A DNA stretch of 61,087 nucleotides from Thermodesulfatator autotrophicus (GTDB lineage: Bacteria > Desulfobacterota > Thermodesulfobacteria > Thermodesulfobacteriales > Thermodesulfatatoraceae): NCBI RefSeq assembly GCF_001642325.1, contig NZ_LSFI01000007.1, forward strand, positions 1-61,087, given 5' to 3'. The translations under genes were made by a program, and so were the position numbers. Shown piece by piece: positions 1 through 10,100 of this stretch. Under the pieces are notes generated by a model that did not search any database, had not been told where the DNA came from, and saw only the letters and a program-made list of their open reading frames with translations. Each line of letters begins with the position of its first letter. The first letter of the stretch is position 1.

Positions 1-471
1 TGCGGACACAGTTGACGAAACACTATGAAATATTTCGAGATTTCTTACGAAAATGGAGTGATAATTTTAAAACCCCTCCAAATAGAACCAATAAAATCGG
101 ATACTATTCGGCAAAAAAATGAAAAAGCTTGGTCTTTCTGAAGATTCTGTAGCTGAGGCTATCAAGCATGAGTTCCATTTCGGGGGTCAGAGTGGCCATA
201 TTTGCTGGATGATGAGGATTTTGAACATCATGACGGGGTTATAGGCTTTACGGCCGACTTTAGAGAGATGGAGGGAAAAGAGGATTTGTTCGAAGGGTGC
301 CAGTTAATGAGCTCATTGATGCGAGATATGTCTTCTGGGAGATTTTGGTATATGAGATGTTTGCCGATAGTAAGTTGGCCATTGTTTTTCTTGAACATTA
401 AGCAACCCCTCAAGTTTTGAAGCCGTTTCAATATGGGAAACTAAGCTTTTCAGGAATTCCTACAAAGATCT
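1..471. other. Left-edge stretch without an intact gene
   Basis: I see no convincing intact gene here. A short plus-strand reading frame starts at 119 and a 72-codon frame covers 202-420, but neither has a good ribosome binding site or a recognisable domain. The overlapping frames look like decayed coding sequence next to the defence island. The 3' end of the HEPN-like gene on the minus strand lies just to the right. Partial genes of the island may continue beyond the window edge. Confidence 0.4.
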
Positions 472-924
472 TTAAATTGTTTTAAGTAGTTGGTCTATAA
501 CTAAATCAAGATCTTTAAGTCTAGCATTCAAATTCCTACTACTTATGTTAGGTAATCTTTTCATATTCGTTACTTTTACAGAATGAATTTTATTTCCCCA
601 TTCTCGAATTCTATGAGCAGCATTATAACCAGTTTTGGTAATCAATTTTGCCTTATAAGTCTCATCAATTAAAGTTTTAAGATTCGGAATCCGAGATAAG
701 TAAATTTCGTTATCATCTGTAATAGTAATATTGTATTTTTTAAGATCTTTTTCTGACCAATCAAATAATTCCAACAAAAATCTTGCCATAAGTATAGTTT
801 CTAAAGCAGCTCGTGTAGAAACGAGGCCAGCAAAATAAGCTTTTGAGTTAAGACATATTTCTGCCTCATTTCTATATTTTTGTACAAGTTTTAACATCAA
901 CTTCCAATTTATGCGCCTTTTCAT
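472..924 (-). CDS. Small helical protein with HEPN/DUF4145-like RX6H motif
   Basis: This 150-aa protein is mostly helical, with a segment near residues 28-50 (FAGLVSTRAALETILMARFL) that resembles the helical core of DUF4145/HEPN-type proteins. Near residues 107-114 it has REWGNKIH, which fits the R-X(4-6)-H pattern of HEPN ribonucleases with an acidic residue after the arginine. It is the last gene of the minus-strand defence block, 31 bp after the AlbA_2 gene, and is AT-rich. Known HEPN proteins are RNases or toxins in defence and toxin-antitoxin systems. The assignment here is by motif only, and no obvious Shine-Dalgarno precedes the ATG. It could also be a non-catalytic DUF4145 relative. 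Confidence 0.6.
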   Translation of the reverse strand: MKRRINWKLMLKLVQKYRNEAEICLNSKAYFAGLVSTRAALETILMARFLLELFDWSEKDLKKYNITITDDNEIYLSRIPNLKTLIDETYKAKLITKTGYNAAHRIREWGNKIHSVKVTNMKRLPNISSRNLNARLKDLDLVIDQLLKTI

Positions 925-955
925 AGATCTATCGAATATATATAAGCTTAAAAAT

Positions 956-2152
956 TTAACCTTTATTGCCTATCCATTCTCCGTTATTGACATAATTCAA
1001 AGATCTTGGAAATCCGCAAGCATTCCATATTGAATCAAAACAAGGACGTAATATTTTAGCAGGATCAATATCATAAGTTTCAATGAAAATTTCTGGAACT
1101 AATAAATTTTCTCGATCAACAGGATAAATTTCAGTTTCGTCACGAAAATGTGAATAATAAGGATATCTTTTATCAAGATGCATATGATAATCTTTTATCT
1201 TTACAAAAGATAAGAATACAAAGAACGATGGTTCCGCTCCTAATATTTTTAGGAGTTTTAAATAATTTGCAAAAGATTCAATCACTACTTTTTCAAAAAC
1301 TAAACTAGGAATTATTAAATTTCCATTTTTAGGAGCCAAGGTATAAGCATTTACCATTTCAATAATTCCATTTTTAAATAACTGAAGATAAAAATTTGGC
1401 ATTCCTTCTAGAGACTCTGAATAGCTAAGAATACCATCAAGATTATATCTATCTCGGCTTCCAAAGCCATATCCATTTGATATCTCCTTTTTGAAGCTAA
1501 AAAATTTAAAAATATCGTATCTTTTTCCTGGATAAAAGCTATTATAAGGAATTATGTGAAAAACAATTTTAGCTCCATCTGGCAATAATATTGGAGTATC
1601 ATTTGTCTGGATTTTAGATATTCTTTCCAATCTAAAATTACGAACCTTTTCTGCTATCCTTTCAGATAAAGTAAATGCAATCCGTAATTCTGTTATATCC
1701 ATACGATATTTTCCTTTTGTGCTACGAGAGTAAAATTTGCAATGATCCTTGAATTTTATCCAATGTGGACCAATATAACTTTTGGGAATACGAATAATTA
1801 AAGCGTACTTTGAATTTGAAAGTTTAATAGAGTAAACTTCGACATTAAGAATCCTTGGTTCAATTCCTGTTCTTATTATTTCTTCAAGTCTTAATATTTC
1901 TTTATCTATGTCTTCAACATCTATTCCTACCAATTCTTTTGGTATTCCATTTTCTTCTGTTATTCCATAGATAATATCTCCTCCGTTTGCATTCGCAAAA
2001 GAAGAAATATCTGCCAGAAATTCCTTCTTTTCAGAATCAGTATTGCCTGGCAGTTTTTGTTTGTATTCCAAAGTTTTTTGTTCAATTACCTCGTTTTTTA
2101 TTAAGGTTTCTAGATCTTCCTCGGTTATCTCATCAAGTGGTTTTTCTAACAT
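956..2152 (-). CDS. AlbA_2 (Schlafen-type) domain protein
   Basis: The 398-aa protein has an N-terminal AlbA_2/divergent AAA-4-type domain. Residues about 25-100 contain an LEYKQKLP start and a FANANGGDIIYGI core, which is the signature of this family. The C-terminal roughly 200 residues are not recognisable to me. AlbA_2 proteins are common in defence islands and include Schlafen-like nucleic-acid-binding or nuclease proteins and ATP-binding putative regulators. The ATG sits 4 bp after the methyltransferase stop, with CGGAG seven bases upstream, so it is probably translated with that gene. The coding sequence is clearly AT-richer than the helicase and the 5' part of the methyltransferase, suggesting a separate origin. 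Confidence 0.75.
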   Translation of the reverse strand: MLEKPLDEITEEDLETLIKNEVIEQKTLEYKQKLPGNTDSEKKEFLADISSFANANGGDIIYGITEENGIPKELVGIDVEDIDKEILRLEEIIRTGIEPRILNVEVYSIKLSNSKYALIIRIPKSYIGPHWIKFKDHCKFYSRSTKGKYRMDITELRIAFTLSERIAEKVRNFRLERISKIQTNDTPILLPDGAKIVFHIIPYNSFYPGKRYDIFKFFSFKKEISNGYGFGSRDRYNLDGILSYSESLEGMPNFYLQLFKNGIIEMVNAYTLAPKNGNLIIPSLVFEKVVIESFANYLKLLKILGAEPSFFVFLSFVKIKDYHMHLDKRYPYYSHFRDETEIYPVDRENLLVPEIFIETYDIDPAKILRPCFDSIWNACGFPRSLNYVNNGEWIGNKG

Positions 2153-2156
2153 TTTA

Positions 2157-5100
2157 TTACTCCGTTAACACAAACTTATTGTCAATCTTTTTGACTATCT
2201 TTATTTGAGCAAGTTCTGTTAGTGCTTTCTTGCATATTGCCAGTGATATTTTGAGTTCTTCAGCTATTTCCTCGGCACTAAAAGCCTCATTAGACTCAAC
2301 TAAAAAGTCAAAGATTTTTTCTTTGATACGCTCCAGGTTTTCGGAAGAAAGGTAGTCGCTCGTAGGTTCGGCGGCTTTTGGGAGGGAGTATTCCGGGGAA
2401 AGTTTTTCTTGAATTTCTTCGTAAGTAACGGTTGGTTTTTCTCGCTTTCTTTCTTGGGCCTCTTTGAGGGAGATCACCTTGGTGATTGGCTTTTCGTCCA
2501 GGGGTTTGGGGTGGGGGATCTGGCCGTCGAAACGGTCGTATTGTTCGAGGCAGAGGCGTTTGGTGCGGTACTCGCCGAAACGTTCTTCGTCCTTTCGGCG
2601 GACGATGGGGAAGGTGTCCAGGATATAGGCGAATTCGTCACGGGTTAGACCGTAAAAATGGGCGAAAATGGCGTCAAGCTCGGCGCGGATTTGGGCCCGA
2701 CGCTCTTCGTCCCATTTGAAGGGTGGGAGAGGGCATACATTTTTATTGGGATTGTTAGGTTTTAAAGAATAAATGATTTCCAACCAGTCTGGTGGAGTTG
2801 CGTTTTTGTGTCCTCCGGTTTCATGGGCGTTTTCCTCCCATTGCTCGCGTATGGCAGAGCGAAGAGTTTCATCAGCTTCAGCCCAGATGTCGTCGGCAAA
2901 GGGCTTCATGTCCCAAGCAGTGTAAGTGAGCTCCAGTATGCGGGGAATGGCAAAAAGTAAGTGGTTAATGCTGTAAAAATCAGGCGGAAAAATTGGAAGT
3001 TGTTTTACTACAAAAAAATCTAAATGAATTCCGCTAATTTTTTGTCGGGCTGAGTAATTTACTACTAAAGAGTTAAAATTACTACATTGTTTAGAAATAA
3101 TGATTGGAATTGTATCAGTAGTAGCAACAAATGGCAAAAAACAAAACCAACATGAGTATAAATCTATAGCTCTAGTTATTCTTCTAAATCCCAAAAACCA
3201 CAACCTAGGCCATTCAGTAATATTTTTATCAATATTATCTAAACGCACCCAATACCAGGGTGTTATTACAAAATTCGGATTGTGTAATTCTTTAGTAGAA
3301 ATGGAAGGTAAAGGTCTACTAAACGGTCTTTCAGATAAATCTTTATAATCTCCATGTCTATGGTCAAATTGAGTAATCATCTTAGCTTCATATAGAGGTA
3401 AGTAAACATCTTCTTCTGCCTTGACAAAAATGTTGCCTTTGAGCTTGTAGCCTTCAGCCTCAAGCTCCTCCCGCGTACGGAAAAGGTGAGAATCGCTGGA
3501 TATGTTAAACAGACCTTGTTTAAACCGAATATCCCACGGATTACCGTCTTTCCTGGTCTCGTCCACGAGCACCGGGCAGTGGCGGTAAATCTTGAGGGTG
3601 AGATCGGCGTCGCTCCTGCGGCGGAAGATGGGGCAGGTGCGGGTGTTGGGGTTCAAGAGCCGGAAATCCTCCGGGGAGAGGCGGAAGCGGCGGTCTTCCT
3701 CACGGAGATGTTCGGGCCTCGTCAGGAAAAAGGTAAGCTCCGCCCTCTCGCCACCTTTTCCAGAAAGTCCAAAGAGGCAAAATTTGTAACTGCGATGAAT
3801 GTTGAACAAGCCCTCCCTATTCTCAAAGTCATAAAGAAAGGCCAGTTCGCCAGATTCGCTTATACTCTGGAAGAATTCCTTGGTGGTGTTGTCGGTGGCG
3901 ATGCCGGAGGGGATGATCAGGCCCACGCGCCCGTCCCGCCGGCCCATAAGGGTTCGTGCTCGCTCGGCGAAGACAGCGTAGTAATTTATATGACCTTGGG
4001 CTGTTAACGGGTATTGGCTTGAATAACGTAAAAAACTGCTAAAACATTTTGTGTCGTAAAGGGTCTTTTGGTACTCCTCATAAAGGAGCGGATCTTCTTC
4101 ACGTAAGACTTCAATAAGCTTGGCTCGTTGGGCAGCGGTGCGCGCGGAAACTATGTCTTCACGCCTTCCAGCGAAAAACTGTTTATCTTCTACTTGAATC
4201 TTTTCCCACGGAGGGTTGCCGAGTACGGCGTGAAAGCCTGGGGCTTCCGTAAGGAAGACCTCGGGGAACTCAAGCTCCCAGTGGAAGAAGCGATGTTTTT
4301 GAGCCACCTTCCGGACGGTGAAAAATATTTCCCAGAATCTTTCTTCAGAAATGAGTTGCGGGGGCTTGGGGAGTAGGGATTGGGCAGTGGGGAGTGGGGA
4401 GTTGAGGAAATTTTCCATAAGGGTTTTGAGGTAAGCGCGGTATTCCCGAGTTGTCGGTTTACGGACATCTCTGGGCCAGAACCAAAGGGCGCACCAGGCG
4501 TCACCTATGGCCTTGAGAAGCTGATACTCCGGACTTTCCGCAAGATGTCTTAAAAGAGACTCCTTGTTCCGGTAATCATCAGGGGTGGCGGTGGCCCGCC
4601 GGTCTATTTCCCGCCGAAGTTCAATGAGTTTTCCAAGAAACTTGCGAAGATCGAAATTGCCCCAAAAATCTTGCTGGCCGTGGGCTAAATCTTCGAGTTG
4701 TTTCCTGTTAAGTTTCTTTAAATCGGCTTCCTCCTTCGTAAAGACTTCCTGAGGGACAAATTCAAGCTGGTGCAGTCGGAGAGACTTCCGCCTACCAATG
4801 GAGACATCCACTTCTTTAAAGAACCAGGCGCCAATCAGGCTGTTGCCACACCGCAGGTGCGCATTGAGAAAGGTGAAAGGCTTGTTGCGGGCGAGGCTTT
4901 CTATCCAGAGGGAAAGCTTGGCCAGCTCCACGGCCTCCGGGTTCACATCCACACCGTAAAGGCAACGCTCCACCACCAGGCGCCTGGCCTGGATGAGCAT
5001 TTCGTCTCTCTCCTGAGCCAGGGGTTCCTCTTCGGCAAGGCCTTTGGCCGGCGTGGCAAAGGGAAGCACTAAAGTAGCCTCGGGAAACTCCTCGCGCCGC

Positions 5101-6612
5101 CTCTCCCAGGCGGAGACCAGGGCTTCGGCCAGTTCCTCCGCCGCGGCCACAAGAAAGGCCCCGGAGCCCATGGCCGGATCCAGGATCTTGAGGCTCAAGA
5201 TGTCCTCTGGGGTCAAGGGGGCCGAGGGTGCGCCTTACGACCTCTGTGGTCAGCATTTTGGGAGTGTAATAGGTGCCGGTGCGTTTGCGAAGCCCAGAGG
5301 GGATAAGGCATCTTTGGCCCTCTTCGTTTTCCCTTACGGCATAACCCAGAAGGCCCTCGTACATGTGGCCGATGTGCTCGATCTGAAGAGTGCGGTAGCT
5401 TACACGCTGGGCTATCTTTTGCCGGCCAACTCTCGCCTCGGTGTTGGTCAAGGCCTTGAGGATTTCGTAGACCACTTCGTTTGAGAGCCTCAGGCGCGCT
5501 CCGTCAAGAAGGGAAAAGCGTTCGGGATTGAAAAGGTCGCCGCCGTAAGGCCGAAGATTTAAATCGGGATGAGGACAGCCACGGTAAATCAGGCGAAAGA
5601 GGGCCTGAAGCCGAGGCCAGGCGTCGTAGCCCTCGCGAAAGGCCTCAGGGTGTTCTCTTTTTTCCTCTTCCAGGCGAAAAAGGAGCCTGCCGAGACTGTA
5701 GGACTCTTCATAAAGAGGCATTCCGTGGGGGAGAAGCTCGCGCTCTTCGGCAAAGAGAATGAAGACCAGGCGCATCATGAGGGCTAAGCCCGCGGCATGA
5801 AGTTCCTGCGGGGAAACCGGGCCGTCTATCTCCGCGCGCTCCACAAATATTTGAAGGGCTCGAAGGGCCTGTTCTCCCAAAGTCTCGGTAAGTTCGGCCT
5901 GGCGCTTTTCGCTCTCACGGCAAAGCTCAACGAGAAGACGTTTCTTCTCGCCGATAAAACGCTCGAGCCTGAGAAAGGTGTAGAAGGCGTCGAGAACCAG
6001 CTTGTCTCCTCGCAGGGCCTCCGCCGAAAAGGTAATCCAGGAGGAGGGAAGCCCCATGGGGGCGTAAAGCAGACGGAAGTGAAGGCCGTTTGTGACCAGG
6101 CCTAATGGGCAGTCAAGGCCGCGCAGAAGCCTTTCAAGCTTTACCGTAGGGGAGGCCCGCCATGTATGCCGGCGCCTCTCGTTCCGGTCAAGGGGATGGG
6201 CAAAATCAGTTTTATAGACTAGAAAAAGAGGGCTTCCATTGGATAGAATCGCCCCGTAGGGCTTTAAGGTTTCCCGATGCTCTTCAAGGTAAAGGGTGCA
6301 GGACTCGGGGACGTCCCTTCCAGTAACCCAGTAAGGGGCACGGTAGCCCAGAAGATCGCCGAAAATAAAATTGAGCCAGTGGCGCAAGATCGGGACGGCT
6401 TCTTCGGGAGTATCTTCCAGGCTTCTTATACGCTCCCATTCCCGGAGGTAACGCCGAAAAAGCGGATCGGGGACTTTTTCCGGACCTTTGGAAAAGTGCT
6501 GTTTAAGCACAGGCTCGCTTAAAAGCAGGCCGTGGAGATCCACCTGCGAGAGCCAGAGCCGATGATCCCTCGCTTCCTCCACTGATTTTTTCTTCTTACC
6601 TCCGCGCCCCAT
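2157..6612 (-). pseudogene. Eco57I/DrmMI-like adenine-N6 DNA methyltransferase, split by a frameshift
   Basis: Two overlapping reading frames make one protein of about 1480 aa. The upstream frame (from 6612) ends its homologous part near 5221 with GTYYTPKML, the start of the methylase core. The downstream frame continues at about 5216 with DPAMGSGAFLV (SAM-binding motif I) and carries NPPW (catalytic motif IV). A target-recognition/C-terminal region with SARQKISGIHLDFF and a final winged-helix of about 80 residues follow. Removing one C from the CCCCC run at 5217-5221 (GGGGG on the plus strand) joins the frames perfectly. It is therefore either inactivated by a one-base insertion or carries a sequencing error. 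The family resembles DrmMI of class 1 DISARM and large type IIG enzymes. The middle segment is AT-rich compared with the flanks. Confidence 0.85.
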
Positions 6613-6642
6613 TCACTCTCGGTTAAACTTTACAATAATTTC

Positions 6643-6813
6643 TTATTTCTCAAGCTCTTCTTCAAATTCTTTTATAAAAACCTTTTTGGAAAGTTGTTTA
6701 AATTCGGGAAATTCTTTTACGAAAAGCTTAAACAACTCTTTTGCGCAGTAAACACATCCTCCATCAGCCTGCTTTAAAATATTTAAGACTCTTTCTGCTT
6801 CTTCTTTGGTCAT
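6643..6813 (-). CDS. 56-aa conserved-looking CxxC small protein
   Basis: This short gene encodes 56 residues, MTKEEAERVLNILKQADGGC onward, with a CVYC pair at residues 20-23 and a lysine/glutamate-rich helical C-terminus. The ATG overlaps the TGA of the DUF2283 reading frame (ATGA), a sign of translational coupling, and GGAGG lies just upstream. It ends 31 bp before the methyltransferase start. The CxxC could bind metal or form a disulfide. I do not recognise the family. With its DUF2283 neighbour it may be a small accessory or toxin-antitoxin-like pair. Confidence 0.6.
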   Translation of the reverse strand: MTKEEAERVLNILKQADGGCVYCAKELFKLFVKEFPEFKQLSKKVFIKEFEEELEK

Positions 6814-7043
6814 TTTCCCTCCAAGTTGAGGTGGACCTTCCCTTTAGAGCAAAACAACGGAGAGAAAGATATTTTAAAAAAATCCGTCTGTTCTGAAGCG
6901 TGCTCCAAGGTTAAAGCCACAATTTTTCCATCTTTATCGACATCAACTTATAGATTTTCAGAAACTTCGATAGTTTCAGTTGCTTCTCGATTAGAAAACT
7001 CAATTAGTATTGTATCTGTGTCTTCAAAATATTTAACTTTCAT
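6810..7043 (-). pseudogene. DUF2283 protein gene with internal TAA stop
   Basis: Read from the ATG at 7043, the frame gives MKVKYFEDTDTILIEFSN, then a TAA at 6948-6950, and continues in the same frame with VDVDKDGKIVALTLEHAS. The two halves together match the DUF2283 pattern (MKIxYDxxxDxLYI ... xxDxDGxIVGIEILxAS). The downstream part ends with a TGA that overlaps the next gene's ATG, so the full frame was once intact. A single base change, such as from a TAT tyrosine codon, explains the stop. TAA is not a selenocysteine codon. DUF2283 proteins are small and of unknown function, often near toxin-antitoxin or defence genes. Confidence 0.7.
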
Positions 7044-7056
7044 GATTGCCTCTAAT

Positions 7057-7096
7057 CCGACCGTTTTCGATCGGGTCTGCTAGTATACAATATACT
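7057..7096. promoter_or_regulatory. Palindromes upstream of the DUF2283 gene
   Basis: Two inverted repeats stand side by side ahead of the small-gene pair. One is a 7-bp stem with a TTTT loop (CCGACCG / CGATCGG, 7057-7074, with one G-T pair as RNA on the minus strand). The other is a 15-bp operator-like palindrome, AGTATA-CAA-TATACT, at 7082-7096. They lie between the helicase stop and the DUF2283 start, a natural place for a promoter with an autoregulator site. This is inference from symmetry only. Confidence 0.4.
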
Positions 7097-7123
7097 CAAA
7101 ATAAGCTGTGCTTTTAAAAGCTT

Positions 7124-10100
7124 TTATTTTTCCTGAGCTGTTTCGACCAAGGATTCCGGCAAGACAAAACACACACCCACCGGAAATATTTTTACCGTTT
7201 TAAGTTCATAGCGCGTTCTGATTCTTTCAGGCTCTCTTGAAAGATCCTCCTCCAGAGTCTTTCGCCGCGCCTCAAGATACTTTATATCCTCGCGCAGGGT
7301 CTCATCTATACGCCGAAGCTCTTCAAGAGAAAAAAGAAGCCTTTGCGGACTTTCTTTTTCTTTACGAAGTTTTTCCAGGGTGGCTTCTATTTCCTTTAGG
7401 CGGTCGCGAATGACGTTTCTTATTTCTCGGGTTTCAACGGTGGTCTTTTCCTTAAGAAGCTTCCGAAGCTCCTGGAATTTTTTCTTCTCCAGGGCCTCGA
7501 TTTTTTCTTCGATTAAATCGTGGCTCTTGCGGAAAGAGGAGCGAATTTTTTGGGCCAATTCCCTAGGGATGGGGCGATGCTCTCCGGTAAAGAGAAATCC
7601 GAAATCTCTATCCTCGGTCAAATACACCAAAGGTTCACCGGGATTAAAAGAAAAACGAAGAGAAAAAAGTTCCTCATGAAGTTTCAGCCCCTGCACACTT
7701 GAGGCCAGGAGTTTCAGAAAGATTACCGCCTGGGGTTCCCTCAAATAAAGATCAGACATAACAACAAAGGAGGCGCGGTGAAGTTTCTCCCCGGTAAAAC
7801 CCAGGGAATAAAAGGCTTTCTTGAAGACTGAAAAAGCCTTCTGCATGAGGGGATGATTCAGGTGAAGGAGCACCACATCCCGGCAGTCCCGGGCAAGCTC
7901 TGGTTTGAAGACCAGTGTAAGAAGCCGCCCTTCGGCATCCCTGATGGTTGAAAGTAGATCTTTTCCCCAGGAAGGTGGAAGACTTTCCAAAAGATATCCT
8001 TCCTCAAAACCTTCCCGTTTTTTAAGACCGGGATGCCTCGAAAGTTTAAGGGCCTGGTCGAGAACAAGGCACAAGGTCTCGGGATAAATTTTCTTCTCGT
8101 GGCGAATGGTTTCTATTTTCGCCTTGATTTTTCGGATACGTTCCAGGTCGAAAAGTCTTTCTCGAATTTCGTCTTCGAGTTTTCTCCGGGGGGCGAGTCG
8201 CTCTATTTCCTGAGGGCTCACCTTCCGGCCAAGCATTCTTTCGTGGAGTTTTTCCTCAAGCACTGCGGCTACAGAACCCAGATCCTCCCGCATCTTTTCC
8301 ACTTTGTGCACAATGGTGTTCAGAAATTCTGAATCTTTGTGGTCTTGATAGACGAAGTGAAAGATCTTTACTTCTTCGGCTTTCTGGCCGTGACGGTCAA
8401 TGCGGCCATTTCTTTGCTCAAGACGGTTGGGGTTCCAGGGAATCTCGTAATGCAGGAGATGGTGGCAATGGTTCTGAAGGTTTATACCCTCGGCAGCGGC
8501 ATCAGTGGCCACCAGGATACGCACAGGATGTTCGGAGGGCGGAGCCTGAAAGGCCTCTTTGATTTTTTCGCGCTCGGAAAGATTCATCCCTCCGTAAAGC
8601 GCAAGCACCTTCTCTTCTCCATAGCGGACGGAAAGCTTTTCGTAAAGGTAATCAAGAGTGTCCTTGTATTCGGTGAAGATGATAAGTCGTTTTTGGGCGA
8701 TCAGATTATCGGCGAGAGAAAATAGAGTTTCCAATTTGGTGTCGGGAAGTTCAGGGGAAGACACTAAATCCCACATGCGGGTAAGAAGCTCCCCTTCTTC
8801 TGAAGATATTTCTCCAAGAAGAAGGCTCCCTTCTTTTAAGGCTTCCAGCTCTAAGGCCTGTTTCTCAAGGTCGTCGGCCGAGTCTTCGGCAAGCCTTTCG
8901 GCAAGCCGTTCAAAAACCATAGCCTTGGAAGAAGTTTCTTCGGTCATTGAGATTGTAGGCCTGGTTACATGTTCCAAATGAACTTCAAGGGAATTTCGGA
9001 AGGCCGCGTAACTTGAGAGCAGGCGCTTTTTGAGAATGGTTAGGGCGAAACGTAAGGCGTTTCTTTGAACTTTGTCTTTAAGCGGTCTAGCAAGTCTCTT
9101 CTCAATATAAGCTTCGAGGTAGTCAAAGAGTTCTCTTTCTTTAGGAGAAAGGGCCACTTCCAAGGCCTTGATGGTCCTCTTCGGGAAAGTTCGGTTGGAA
9201 ACCTCAGGGGTGAGGTCTCTTTTAAGTCGCCGCACCATTACGAGTTTCGCCTGACGGGGGTCCACTTTGGGGCCACGTGTGAAACGCAGGGGATCAAGCA
9301 ACTCCAGAAGGGCGGTGAAGGACTCAGTATAGCCGTTGTGAGGAGTGGCGGTCAGGAAAAGGCGGTGTTCAAAATGAGGGGTTATCTGGCGGAGGAGCTT
9401 CGTGCGATCAGAATCCTGAACATAGTCCTTGCGGCCTGAAGGGGCACAATTATGGGCCTCGTCCACGATAAGAAGATCCCACTTTGAGATACCAGGCTTT
9501 CCACCGTTTTTGTTTTCGGTGGTGCTCAGGAACTGCTGGAGATAAGGTTCTCGTTTTAAAAAGTCCATGGAGGTGATAAGCCGCGTGAAGGATTCCCAAG
9601 GGTTCACATGAAGCCCGTATTCCCTCTGGAGCCTTAGAATTTCATCACGGTCTATAATCTTGAAGACCAAATTGAATTTAGTAAGCATTTCGTCCTGCCA
9701 CTGCCTCTGAAGCGAGGCCGGGCAAAGAATCAGGATCTTACGCACACGGCCGCGAGCGAGAAGTTCCTGGAGGATAAGGCCGGCCTCTACCGTTTTCCCG
9801 AGCCCCACATCATCCGCAAGAAGGAGAGAGACCCGGGGCATGGCCAGCGCCCTTGCCACCGGCTCAAGCTGATAGGGTTCAATCTCTATAGCCCCACGGA
9901 AGGGCGCGGTAAACGAGTCATTGGCGAATACCGAAGCCTCGGTCCACTTGAGAGAAAGAAGAAGCGAGGCCAATCTTTCCGGAGGGTCCCAGTCCGAAAG
10001 GTCGGGAAAACTTATCACGTCTTCGACCTGGGGAGAGACTTCAAGCTCCCAGATAAGTTCGAGAGTAGTGCCTAGGCGATGGTCTTCAAGGGATTCCAGG

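Noticed and set aside
3486-4007. Long plus-strand frames inside the methyltransferase and helicase (e.g. 3486-4007, 8339-8725)
   Set aside because: They lie antisense to well supported coding sequence, and have no domains or ribosome binding sites.
5205-5225. Programmed ribosomal frameshift in the methyltransferase
   Set aside because: The C5 run is short and there is no clear slippery site, stimulatory structure or family precedent. A one-base insertion is more likely.
6948-6950. Stop in the DUF2283 gene as a recoded codon
   Set aside because: It is TAA, which is not used for selenocysteine or pyrrolysine, so a nonsense mutation is the simplest explanation.
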